Origin: Welwitschia mirabilis
Lineage: Eukaryota > Gnetophyta > Gnetopsida > Welwitschiales
DNA length: 33,764 bases
Assembly (NCBI GenBank): GCA_051453625.1
Contig: JBOZIK010000001.1
Coordinates: 11,599,059-11,632,822, forward strand
Direction: 5' to 3'
Position 1 is the stretch's first letter, and each line of letters starts with the position of its first letter. A model generated the notes under the pieces. It made no database searches. It was not told the DNA's origin and saw only the letters and a program-made list of their open reading frames with translations. The translations under genes and the position numbers were made by a program. This document shows, in pieces, positions 1 through 10,822 of this stretch.

Positions 1-11
1 CTTCGACGGAA

Positions 12-59
12 TTACGACATTCGGATCACTCCGTCTATACTAGCGTGTTGTATTTTGCA
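12..59 (+). repeat. LTR-end-like fragment at window edge
   Basis: This stretch matches 16970-17019 closely, sharing a GACATTC block, then GTCTATACTAG, then a T-rich run ending TTTTGCA. At the second site the block sits about 65 bp before a probable LTR end, so this is read as part of an LTR of the same family cut by the window edge. It keeps several CpG sites (bases 4-51) that read TpG or CpA in the other copy, so it seems the younger copy. Confidence 0.45.
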
Positions 60-2990
60 TCTTATTGATAATTAACACGATTGACTTTGAACGTGAACTA
101 TTGCATAAATACACACCGCAACAGTGATCAAGGTGAAGAGGAAATGTTGTCTCCATAAGAATAACTAGATATGGTAGCCTTAAGGACATGCCAAGAACGT
201 GTAGTATAGTAAACTTAGTTCTACATATATGTTGACCCCTCAAAAAAGGTGTAGTAAAAACTTTTTTCACCATTGAAAGGGTGTAAATGGAAAAAATCTA
301 AAGAAAGATAAAGGTTCCATTTACGTTATGCTAAGGATGGGTGTACAGTAATTTTTTAAAAATGATGGAAAATAAGAATGGTATAAACTTAATCATTATT
401 TGAAATGGGTTGTTCCATACGTAATTATTAGAAAACCATGTTTGATTGGTTTCTTATAAGAACCCCTATAGGAAGGAAGTTTTTAAGGGCTAAACCTTAG
501 GTTAAGAGTTCTATGTTCTATGAAAACTAAGTGCTATTTAAAATTCTATGAAATAAGTGTTTTATGAAGAAGATAGGTGATGTGTTCCATGAGTTAAAAG
601 AATGGAATTAGAACTTCACTCATAAAGGGTGGATGAAATGATGATAACAAACATAACCTATGCTATGAAAAATGATTTGGTGATAATGAAATTATAAAAA
701 ATTTTTACATTAGATTTTGTTTCATCTTGATGGTTGTAAATTAGAATTCTGATTTACCTATACTAACATTTATCATGGAAAATATGGTTTCCATGTTACC
801 CTAGATGAAAAGGTGATGGCATGAACTTTGTTATTAAAAGCATGTCATTTTTCATGGAATTATGATTTCTATGTAGCTTCATGGAAGAGATGTTTCTCTT
901 AAATTGTTTCATATTAAGACATAAGAAAGGTAGTTTTTGTGTGATCATGAAATTCAAAACACATTGGATTCCTTGAACAATTTCCATTACTAATGTCTAA
1001 GGTTCAATATTAATGATATTCCATGTGGTCTTGTAAAAATACTCAATTATTCATTGGCTTGTTAGGCATGTGGTAGAGATATAATTGATCTCTAGGGGGT
1101 TTCATTAGCACAAACAAGAGCTAAGTTAAGTTATGAAAAGTTAAGTTATTATGTACAAAAATGATATTGAGAAGAATCAAATGTTGGCCAAGCTTATGCT
1201 TATGGTTCTCTATTTTTGGACCCATATGATTAAGTAACATTTAGTAATTTTGATAATAAAGTAAGAGAAACTACATCAAGCATGATAGGTTATTTTCTAG
1301 CGATATAAAGTTTAAGTATAATTTGTTTATTATGATAAGTTTCTCATCTCTAGATCTTGGAGGAGGAAATGGTAACCAAGTTATCACATGGATTATAGAA
1401 GCCTTGTTCTGTTCATAATTGGTTTTCATAAAATAGTAAAAATTATGAATTCAAGTTTAGTACCATGCCAAGTTTTTTTTTAGGTCTTACTGTAATTTTA
1501 CATGTTTTTGATTGTTAATAGTATACTAAGGCAACTTTTAAATCCTTAGTTTCTATAGAGTGATAATATTAGTAATAACAATTGTGATTATCAAAGGTTA
1601 CATATAAATAGATGTAACCATTCACATCATATATGATATCCATATTTTTTGTACCATTATTTTAATTGATCTATGAAATGCATTGTCATCTCAACTTGTT
1701 ACACGATATCTTATAGTGTCGTGTGGTTATTTCTACTTGAACTAATGTTAACCCTTCTTGCATTAAAAAAAATAATGTTTTTAATAAAAGAAATTTTAAC
1801 TTGTAATATTAGAATAATAAAAGCCATAGCTTCCAAACTCAACTAGACACGTAAACTCAAGAAAAATTACCTCAAACTTGAATAAATTTAAAAAAAAGAT
1901 TATAGAAAAGATAAAACTTGGGATACCAAAAGTCCAATTTTGTAAATTCTTTTGGATAATGAAACTTCTTGGAGAGATAAAATATATAAATACATTATGA
2001 AGAGATTTAGAATTTATACAAAAACTTAAATTTGTATTATTAGAAATCATTTCACATAAAAGACTTCTAATAGGTTTGATAACGTATTAATTATTCTAAT
2101 CAAATACAACAAACATAGTTGCTTTTATTAATGAAAAAAATGGATTACATAGGTAGAAGTAGGCTAACAATAATAGCTATAGGTTAGCAAAGAATTAATG
2201 TTTTTGAAAGTAGAAAACCTTTTTTTAATTGTTTTTAACTATAAATGTAAATCAAAGAAATGTTAGCATAAAACCTATAAACAACATTTAATTAAAAGCA
2301 AATTTTCATAATAATAAAAATATTATAATATCAAATAATGATAGAGAAAATATAGAGAAATTAAAAATTCTTTATAGTATACTTACAAGTTGTTCTTATT
2401 CTTCTCCCTTCTTAGTCTTATTTTTTTTAATGATTCCTATAAATTCTCACCATTTTGATGTTTTAGAAAAATATGACTTTAAAAAATCATTTTTCTTTCA
2501 TGTTTCCTTCTCGTCCTTAACTAATGCATGGGCTCAAAGTCATCCCAAACTCACCAAACAAACTCATCAAAATCATTATTTTAGTAAGTTTGAGCTGAGT
2601 TTGAATCATCTGACAATTATGGCATTAGAAAATTTGACAAGTTTCTAAACTCACAATGTGCTAATTTTGGTTAATCTTGTAATAAGTGTGACAAAACTAA
2701 AAGACATTAGCCATTAAGGATGTTGATTCTCAAGATTTAAGCAAAAGAAAGCTATTAAAACAAAAGAAATTTGATTTTCATGGTAATAAGTAAGATAACA
2801 TTGTGATATAATAATCGTTTGGATTTTGCTATACAAAAGTTTTAATAAGCATGCAAAACACATAATTCAATCTTTTTTAATAAGAAATAAGATCATATAT
2901 AGGAGCATTAAAAGGTCTCAAGAAGAAAGAAAATCCACCAAGCTATAGAGCTCAAATTATTACTGTAAGAACTATTTTTGTTACTTAAAA
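60..2990. other. AT-rich intergenic DNA, no gene seen
   Basis: About 2.9 kb of very A+T-rich sequence with only short chance reading frames, the longest under 90 codons and with no recognisable domain. The piece at about 600-1000 (repeated ATGGAA/CATGG words) reads like old decayed repeat DNA, but I could not place it in a family. Confidence 0.6.
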
Positions 2991-2994
2991 ATTA

Positions 2995-4240
2995 GGATTA
3001 TAATGGTTCTCCCTTATTACGACAACACATGTTCAGTTTCATTTCCTCTAAACATAGCAAAGAGAGGCCTCGCTTTCTTTATTACGACACTTTCTAAGTT
3101 TAAATTTCAAAGTTACAATTTGATCAGACCTAAAACATGAATCATAGGTAATCAAGATGGTACACTTGTAAAGAATTAAAAAAATAATAGTAGTAAAAGT
3201 AGACCTATGTTCAAAACGTATCATTTAAAGGTGAGTTAAAAACATTACCTATGTAGATGACAAAAGGAAAAAGATAAGAAAAACATCTTCATCTTATTAA
3301 ATAGATTCCTTCTTTCACTCCGAATCATTTATCATTAGTTTCTCTTAATCCAATATTTGATCACACCAAACCTCTTAACTATTTTTTAAATTTTTATGAG
3401 CCATAGTCCAAACTTATATACCTTTTATGTAAATTCCATTCCAAAGCACTTATTACACAAGTCTAAATAATCAAGACCATGATAATAATGAAACCTTATT
3501 AGGATAACACATATTCTATCCCATATTTTTTTGCCATATGAGGAAGAGGTTTAGATTTTTCAATAAAAATATTCCAAGTTGCAATTTTATGAAAACAAAT
3601 AATTGAGAGTACATTGTTGAAGAATTAAAGAGGTCAATAAACGAAACCTAGATTTAAATCATAGCATTTAAAAATAAATTCAAATCATGTCTTATTTAGA
3701 TGATAAAAGGATAATAGAGACATCCTCCTTGTACTAAAGATGCAGTCCTTTTGTACCTAAGAGATCTATCAAATCATTAAATCTCATAATTTATCATCGT
3801 TTTCTCTTAATCTAATATTTGATTTTATCAAACCTATAATTTGTTGTTTAAATTTTCATTGGACTTGGCCTAATTTACATATCTTGATGTGAAAAACATC
3901 TTAAAGCATTTATTTCACCTTGTTCTACCTCACCAAGGTAATGCTTGCATAACTCTTCATGAAACATCAATTAAAAAGGCATGCTCAAATTCAAAAAATA
4001 GCATTTAAAAGTGCAATAAAATCATGCCATATGTAGATGACAAAAAGATAAAAGTAATAAAAACATTTAAAGGTGATAGAAACATTTCTTCAAAGATCCA
4101 TTATCCATCCATTTATTATTAGTTTACCTTAATTTAGTACTTGGTTCTATCAAACTTATTCTTCAATTCATTATGCAAATTTCATTCCAAACTACTTATC
4201 ACACTTTATATAATCAACTAAGATCATAATAGCAAATCTT
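2995..4240. repeat. Diverged tandem repeat, three copies of about 330-460 bp
   Basis: Three ordered blocks recur. A CATTTAAA word is at 3222, 3665 and 4001. A TAGATGACAAAA-like word is at 3254, 3698 and 4034. An ATCATTAGTTTCTCTTAAT-like word is at 3331, 3793 and about 4115, each followed by an ATTTGAT/TTGGTT...ATCAAACCT-like word. A TTAT(T/A)(A/G)CGACAACACAT-like block at about 3015 also recurs at about 3497. The spacing is about 440-460 bp between copies 1 and 2 and 320-340 bp between copies 2 and 3, so copy 3 carries an internal deletion. The copies are strongly diverged; no coding capacity is visible. Confidence 0.7.
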
Positions 4241-5188
4241 TGCATGAATTATTAACTAATACACTTTTCTTACAATAATATTGTATCTTAGACCATGTTA
4301 AACTTTGAAAGAACACACACACACAGCTTTATCTTGTTTACAAAAGATGAACAACAAATGTATCAAAAATCATAAGGAAGTCCTATGCTTAGCCTTAAAA
4401 ATACACTATTTTCATTTTTCTTCAATAAAATTGATTTTGGTATAATACAATTTGAAAATCCTCATTTAGGTAAAGTAATGATTTTACAAAACGATTTTAA
4501 TGATTGTAATATTATATGAAGGGTTATCATGAATAACAGTGTAGCAAAAGTGGATGTTAAAGTTGTACTAACCTATTGTAATTACTTAATTCCATGTGAG
4601 AGTGCTTTATTATTAATTGCAAATGAATTAAATCATCTTTCTTTCAATGTTACCCATAGAACTTTTACTCACTTCAAATAGAAAATTTTGGATTCAATGG
4701 AGATTCAAGTTACTTCTCACAAATATGTTTCTAATAGATTTATAAAAAAAAAACATTATAATATTAAATTTTGAACCTACTCCCATAGAGCAATTTACAA
4801 TGTACAGTACTTATGAATTAGTACTTCTTCAATATAAAAAATAGAGCTCAAAATCCTTAGTAAAGAGATGTGTAATCCCTTTGATTAATTAAAAAAAAAA
4901 GCAATCTAAACAATTAAAAAATAAAGCTACAAAACAATTAACTAAATTCTTAAGCACAAAATTCTAAAACAAAAACAATTAACTTTGATAACTACATGAG
5001 ATAAACTACAGAGCCCAAAACCTTTGGAAAGTAACAATCCTATTGAGAAAATGCTACTTAGACGCCTCAAGTCTGTTTGCCAAGTACCTTTTTCATATAA
5101 AAATTCACTAACTATAACTTCATTAAGAAATTTAAATAACATTAGAGCTCTTCGAAAAAGTACCTATTAATTATTTCACAATACTAAC
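4241..5188. other. AT-rich intergenic DNA downstream of the P450
   Basis: No gene is seen. It holds a short (AC)n run at 4313-4325 and a poly-A tract near 4746. The composition changes sharply from AT-rich to GC-rich at about 5220, the P450 stop codon. Confidence 0.55.
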
Positions 5189-5194
5189 TTTATT
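5189..5194 (-). promoter_or_regulatory. Candidate polyadenylation signal of the P450 gene
   Basis: Read on the minus strand this is AATAAA, about 26 bases after the stop codon at 5220-5222. The spacing is short for a plant 3' UTR, so it is a candidate only; further A/T-rich signals follow downstream. Confidence 0.35.
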
Positions 5195-5219
5195 TTTCCC
5201 TCCCCTAAAAACAAAAAAA

Positions 5220-6876
5220 TCAATCAATTCGACGGCGGAGAGACTCTGTCCGAGGCCGGACGAACACAGGGAACCCATTTTTCATCACTGCGTTGAAGCC
5301 GAGCTTCGGCGCCGCCGCGGACGCAGACGAAGAATCGACGGCGGAGGTGATCTCGAAACGAAGCAAAACAGAAGCAGCAGTAAACTTCATCACCGCGAAA
5401 GCAAGCTCCCGCCCCTGGCAGCGCCGTGGCCCTGCATTAAACGCCATAAACTTCATCTCCGACTGCACTTTGTACTGGCCGTTCCGCAGCCACCGCTCCG
5501 GCAAAAACTGACCGGAATCATCCCCCCAGAGCGCCGGCGACCGTCCGATCGCCTGGATCGAATACACGAGAAACGCGTCGCATGGCACTGGCGTGCCGTC
5601 AGGGAGTACATCAGCGTTTAGAGCCTGCGTTACATTCAGCGGTGCCGCCGGATACAGCCGCAGCGTCTCCGACAGCGCCGCTTGCAAATAATGCATCTCC
5701 TTCGTCTCCTCCATGGTCACATGCCGTCGCCCCGGAGCCACCCGCCTAAGCTCCTCCAAGATCGCCCGCTCGACACGTGGCTCTCTCTGCAGAGCCCAAA
5801 AGAACCACGTCAGCGCGACCGCCAGCGTGTCTTTGCCAGCCAGCACAATACTCAACCCCATCGTCGCCAGCTCATCCTCGTCTTCTCCACCTGTCAAGCG
5901 AACATCCAATCAGAACGCCCCACATAAAAGGAAGAATCTCCCACACAAGTGGGCGATGATGCTGAGGCTTACCGTAGGTGAGGGGGTCCAGTAGGGCAAT
6001 GGCAGAGAGCAGATCCATTGGGCGGGCACCACGGAGGCAGTCCGCAGTGTAATTAAACTGTTGCCGGCGTAGCGCCATGGCGGCATGCATCCACCGCTTT
6101 ACGCCTGCCGCCGCGGCGTGCAGGCGGCGCTCGTGCCCCAGCCGGAGAGCGCGCAGCGTCTTCCAGAACACCGGCGGCTGAACGAGCCGCCACACCGAAA
6201 GCTCCATGGCGGGTTCGAACGTGGCGAGAAACTCGCCTTCAATGTGAGCGGGGTTGACCCCCAGTCCAGCAATAGCCATGTTAACGAAGGTGAAGTTCAT
6301 AAGTACTTTTTGGAGGTCGACGGCGGCGCCAGCGCCAGTGGCGCGGTGAAGGTCCGGCAAGAGCGTTCCGGTGACGGTATCGGCGGCGGTGGCGAAGGCA
6401 TAGGAGCGGAAGCCGGCGGAGGTGATGGCGGCGGAGACGGTGGCACCAAGGCGGCGGAAGCGGGCACCATCAGCGAGAAGGAGGGAGTCGCCGAGGACGT
6501 CGTGCATAACCTCGCGGAAACGGTGGCCTTTGCCGAAGTTGGCGAAGTTAGTCTTAAGGACGTACTTGAGGTTGGTCACGTCGGAGGTGATAAGGATGGT
6601 CACGCCGGGGGCGCTGAACTCGAAGGTGGTGTTGTTGGTTTGTTGGAGGAGTTGGTGGAGCCACTCTTGGAGTCGGTTTATATTGTGGAGAAGTCCAGGG
6701 AGCATGCCTAACAGTGGCCATTTCCGCGGACCGCATGCCGGCGGTTTTTTTCGCCGACGGAGGAGGAAGGAGAAGAAAACAAAGGGTAGGAGGAAGAGGA
6801 GGAGGAAACAGATGTGGAAGAGCATTGGGGGCGTGCTTTTCAAGGAGATGGAGGTTCCTGAGGGCCGTGGAGCCAT
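5220..6876 (-). CDS. Cytochrome P450, CYP86-clan (fatty-acid hydroxylase-like), two exons
   Basis: Two exons, 6876-5973 and 5890-5220, joined over a phase-1 intron give 524 residues, a normal length for a plant P450. Visible parts: hydrophobic ER anchor at 18-39, then RRRKK and a Pro-rich hinge at 45-60 (PPACGP...PLLGMLP); I-helix AGKDTL at 319-324; ExxR at 376-379 (ETLR); PERW at 432-435; heme loop FNAGPRRCQG at 452-461 with ligand Cys459. The segments VLKTNFANFGKG, DGTPVP and FNAGPR point to the CYP86 clan (CYP86/94/96/704), ER enzymes that mostly omega-hydroxylate fatty acids for cutin, suberin or wax; the substrate here is inferred. The start at 6876 is favoured because an in-frame TAA sits directly before the ATG and the context is AAATGGCT. 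Met18 is a possible alternative. Oddities: the C-helix WxxxR motif is F140-RRL-G144, and Leu324 replaces the usual Thr/Ser. The gene is much richer in GC than its surroundings. Confidence 0.9.
5891..5972 (-). other. 82-bp phase-1 GT-AG intron of the P450 gene
   Basis: On the minus strand the donor reads TACG|GTAAGC and the acceptor TTGACAG|GTGGAG. Removing 82 bases restores one frame: ...DPLTY-G-GEDEDEL... running into the I-helix. Exon lengths of 904 and 671 sum to 1575, an exact multiple of three. The intron lies just before the I-helix. Confidence 0.88.
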
Positions 6877-6988
6877 TTATGGCTGTTTTCGGGGTGTGGT
6901 AGAGCCGGGAGCGGTGAGTGGGGTTGAGATATTTATGGTGGCTGCCAGGGTTGGGGTGACGAGGCAGTGGTGAGTTAAGTTGAGGCAT
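6554..6988 (-). other. Upstream overlapping reading frame of the P450
   Basis: An ATG at 6988 in the farthest 56-bp repeat copy opens a 144-codon frame starting MPQLNSPLP, offset from the P450 frame and overlapping its first 100 or so codons. It resembles no protein I know and is rich in Pro, His and Thr, as expected for an out-of-frame reading of GC-rich coding sequence. It matters only if transcription begins above 6988, when it could act as an inhibitory upstream ORF. Confidence 0.3.
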
Positions 6989-7024
6989 TTATGGTTGTTG
7001 TTGGATGGTGTAATTTGTTGTGTT
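6857..7024 (-). repeat. 56-bp tandem repeat, three copies, spanning the P450 start codon
   Basis: The plus-strand core ATTTATGG occurs at 6875, 6931 and 6987, exactly 56 bp apart. Flanking letters also align: GTGAG...GTTGAG before the core, and a G/T-rich tail after it. Copies are about 6857-6912, 6913-6968 and 6969-7024. On the minus strand each core reads CCATAAAT followed by GG, AT or GC, so the copy nearest the gene supplies the initiator ATG, the middle one a TATA-like box and the far one an upstream ATG. Confidence 0.75.
6931..6938 (-). promoter_or_regulatory. Candidate TATA box of the P450 gene
   Basis: The minus strand reads CCATAAATATC about 55-60 bases upstream of the ATG at 6876. 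A start site some 30 bases downstream would give a 5' UTR of about 25-30 nt and exclude the upstream ATG at 6988. It is a weak TATA match, embedded in the 56-bp repeat, so uncertain. Confidence 0.35.
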
Positions 7025-7182
7025 TGTATTGGCATCACCCTCTTCTCCCATACTTGGTTTGTGGAAGCCCTGAAGTTAATGAAAGGGTTACAACACAAGC
7101 TATACACTTTCTCATAATTTAACAGCCAAGGGCCTCAGCCTCAACAATACATAGGACATAAATTATATGTAAGAGTTGGACA

Positions 7183-7514
7183 TTCAACGATAAACTAGTG
7201 GGTTGATACATGTCACCTTGTAGTTTTTATTCAAAGAAAGAAATAAATGACAAAAAATAATAGTATTACCTTAAAAAAAGAATTACCTTGTATATTTAAC
7301 GATGAACTATTGGGTTAATAGATGTCACCTTTTGGTTTTTATCTAACAAAGCAAATAAGGAACCAAAAAACAATGAAAAGAATGAAAGTACCATTTGAAT
7401 GTGTTACTATAAACTCTTGGGCTAATAGATGTTACCTTTTGGTTTTTATGTAACGAAGCAAACAAGTAGCCAAAAAACAATGAACGGAATGAAAGTACCA
7501 CTTGCATGTGTTAC
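7183..7514. repeat. Triple tandem repeat of about 107-112 bp, 5' of the P450
   Basis: Three copies start at 7183, 7295 and 7408. Shared words in order: TTNAACGATNAACT, TTGGG(T/C)TAATAGATGT(C/T)ACCTT, GGTTTTTAT, AACAAAGCAAA, CCAAAAAACAATGAA, GAATGAAAGTACCA and ATGTGTTAC. Copies 2 and 3 are very close, while copy 1 is more diverged in its second half. The array lies 307-638 bp upstream of the P450 ATG, so within its promoter region or just beyond. Confidence 0.8.
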
Positions 7515-8817
7515 TTATTAATTATCAAATAGATAATAATTAACAATAAGTATCTAGAGCTTTTTCCAAATTTATTAAAAGAAGAGATTCAGACATGAAC
7601 CTTCTCGTCCATACTCTTTCCTTTCCAAAACGAGTTCATGATATTATCTCACTAAATAATCAAATATATTATTGAGTTTAAGATTCCAAAATAAAGAAAG
7701 GTTTGAGATTTAAGGAAATTAGTTCTAGATTAATAACATCTACTGCTAACATATCCACAGAATATTAGCTTTAATAGATAAAGTTAGGATAAATGCAAAC
7801 AAACATAAGGAAGGGTGAGGTAATAATAAATATAATTATGAGAAAAGATTAAAAAAAATGAAAACCTCTTTTGATTTGTGAAATTATGATTCTAAACATA
7901 ACCTTAAGATAGAATCTTTTTAATATAATCAAAATACAATATCGAAAAAAATAATATTCAATGAAATATGATGATAGTAAAGGGGTTTGAGAATTAGTAT
8001 TGAAAACTTTGGTAAACATTAGGGTGGTAGACATAAAATTGTGTTTCACTATGAAACTTAATAAATATGGGAATTTAAATAAGTATAGGTTTCTATATTT
8101 TAACAAAAACATACAAAACCATAGATGAAACTTTAAGGAAGCCTTAATTCCATAACAAGAATGAAGTTTTTATGCTCCAAAATACATAATTAATGGAAGG
8201 GAAGTTCTTATTAATTAGATATAAAGTTGGGCATTTTATTTGCAATTCTAGATGAAGCCATCAATATAACATCATAAGACTATAAAATTACCTCAAATAT
8301 CATGTGTGGACAAATAAAAAAGTACATAACCTTACTTAATTATCCATTATCTATTAAAAATAGCAAGAAGAAATTCTTCTATAAGGATATTATTGAAATG
8401 GTCTTACCAAAAAAAAAATTCACATATTGGATGTGAATCAATTAATTTTGAACAAAAGCAGTGTTACATATGTATTATCTTTTGAATGTATGTCCTTAGA
8501 GAATTTTAAACTATTTTATATTAATAGTGTATTATTATCTTAATATGAAAATAACCCATTAAAATAAAATTATAAAGTTATCTTAGCAAAAATATAGAAT
8601 TAGCAAGTAACTTGAGTAGCAACATAGATAATCAAACTTCATACTACCATATTACTTAGATACAGAAAACCTCAAAATATGAACATATTGTAGTTAATAC
8701 ATGAAATGAGATGCAAGTAAGTATAAAAAATTGAAAAAATGTATAGTACATATATCATGTGCAAAGCTACATATGAAAAGCTCTAACTACAAATATAATA
8801 GTCTCTTACATATATCT
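7515..8817. other. AT-rich intergenic DNA, nothing recognised
   Basis: About 1.3 kb of low-complexity A+T-rich sequence. Only short chance frames occur (such as an 87-codon minus-strand frame at 7849-8112 rich in Phe, Leu and Ile) with no domain. Confidence 0.55.
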
Positions 8818-9010
8818 TAAGCTAATGGGGTGGTAATATGAATGGTAGGATACTTTTCATTCAAGAGGTTATGAGGTCAAACCTTTGGATTTTCTAATTG
8901 GTACTTTGTAAGAATTTTACATAGTTAAATCACTTGTTTAGGTTGTTTTAGTTGAAGCACTTCTATGGGAAGGTATGATCACTAAAGTCGAATTTAACAT
9001 TGTCCTTCTC
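8818..9010 (+). mobile_element. tRNA-derived SINE, decayed
   Basis: The start reads like a tRNA gene body with RNA polymerase III boxes: a box-A-like AGCTAATGGGGTGG at 8820-8833 and a box-B-like GAGGTCAAACCT at 8873-8884, separated by about 40 bases. Between them, ACTTTTCATTCAAGAGGTTATGA resembles an anticodon arm and loop. A T-rich tRNA-unrelated tail follows with a CCTTCTCCTTAG end near 9015. Plant SINEs have this structure. The 3' end and target duplication are not resolved. Confidence 0.5.
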
Positions 9011-10822
9011 CTTAGATATATATCTTACATGTAATATTGGATTTGTTCACCAACACACTTCCATTTATTTTTTATGTTAAAATTGGAAGAACAAAATAAG
9101 TAAACCTAAAGTTAGAAGGAATTGATTCAATAGTATGAAACAAAGCAATTTAAATGAAACTTAGAAAATAAGGTAATATGAAAAAAATATCTTAGGTTAA
9201 GTGTATTAAAATTTAAGCTACAAGTGTATATAAAACTTAGTTATTTGACATCGTTAATAATAAAAAAGAACCTTAATGTTATGAATATCCTTAAAATTCC
9301 ACAAATTAAAGTCTGATAAGTAATAATTGTTTTTGAAAAGTCAAAAAATAATTCTATAAAATCCAACCATGTATTTTCCTTAGCATGTTTTATGATATAC
9401 ATTACATGAAGGAAGATCCATTAAATATTAGAAGATTAAGTGTTAAACTTAGGAAGTTCTATGATATTACTAACTATAATATTATGTATAATTCCATGGT
9501 AAGATGTTAGAGTAATAAAGTAGTTCGTATTATTTAGAAATTTTGTAGTTTGTTATAATTTTGTTAAAATAACTAACTTTTTCTTACTTAATTTGTTTAT
9601 TATTAGAATAAGATATGATTATGTATACCATACATAGACTATGTAATATTTCACTCTGACTTAAATAATTCCTTTAAAAAATTCTTGAGTCCATTTGTTT
9701 TTCGAGGATTTAAAAAGTTAATTATTAAGGAAGGAATTCATTAATGAAAGACATATCTTACTTGGAATTATTAATCATCATAATGTCAAAATTTTGGAAT
9801 TTGGTTTTTTGCATGTCATCTCTTTTATAAACAAATAATTTCATGCTTTGAGAGCTTTTCCAATAAAGAATTAAGAAAATTATTTATTGGATTAAGATTT
9901 GATTTGTTTCTTTCTTTTAATTAGAATAGTTAAAGTCTTTCTATATAAGTACATTAGGTCTATTTCTTCTCTATTTCTAAAAGTAACTAATTAGTTGTAT
10001 GATGATAATGACCTTATGTGAAATGACATCATTGAACCATTATTATAATCATATCACATGAAAATAATGTTATTCTAAGAACCTATGAATGAAGAAGAAA
10101 AAGTGTTGGAGGATAAAGCTAGGGAAATATTACTTCTACTAGTCACATTAACCATTTCAATAATGATAAAACGAATCCTTAGGATAACATTAAGATTTAT
10201 AAATAAATAAAATTTATAAAGTTAGATAAGATATATAGAGAAATAAATAAGACCATATTTAGAATGTTTCTCATAAGAAGATATAATTTAAAGATGAAAA
10301 GGGATAAAATTGTGTATGAACAAATAGACAAAGCAGACTCACTTTACAAAGATATTAAAGAACATGAAAGTAGTGTAGGAATGGGTTGCATCAGTTATTG
10401 ATTCAGAAATAAGCATCCTTGCATGACTTGATACTTGAAAATTTAATATTTCAAGCTTTTCAAGTAGTAGTTATTGAATTGAAATTAAGAATTTTTCATT
10501 AGGTTATTTCCAATCTTAGGAGGATTGGTTTAAGATATAAGTGCATTAGGTTGTTTTCCAGCCTTAATAGAATTGGTCTAACGTATGATTCCATTATTTT
10601 TTTAATCTTTTAACAAACATTAAAGGTCTTTTCTTTTTTTTTTTTTGTAACCTAAGCTTTATCTATTCTAAATTGCACTATTGCTAAAACCTCCTCTTAT
10701 TTGACTAAGTGAAATTTTTTACTTTTTAGGAGGAATCCAAAAATCATTATTTTCAAATCATATTCTTATTTTGTGTTTTTTACACTCATTGAAATCCAAT
10801 CATCTAATATTTTATAAAAAGG
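9011..10822. other. AT-rich intergenic DNA, nothing recognised
   Basis: No reading frame of useful length and no RNA gene seen. It includes a T-rich tract at about 10628-10647. ATTAGGTT(A/G)TTTCCA(A/G)(T/C)CTTA recurs at about 10499 and 10546, a short diverged tandem duplication of about 47 bp. Confidence 0.5.

Noticed and set aside
5293-6973. Plus-strand frames of 60 to 208 codons across the P450.
   Set aside because: They are antisense shadows of GC-rich coding sequence, without known motifs, and the minus strand carries the spliced P450.
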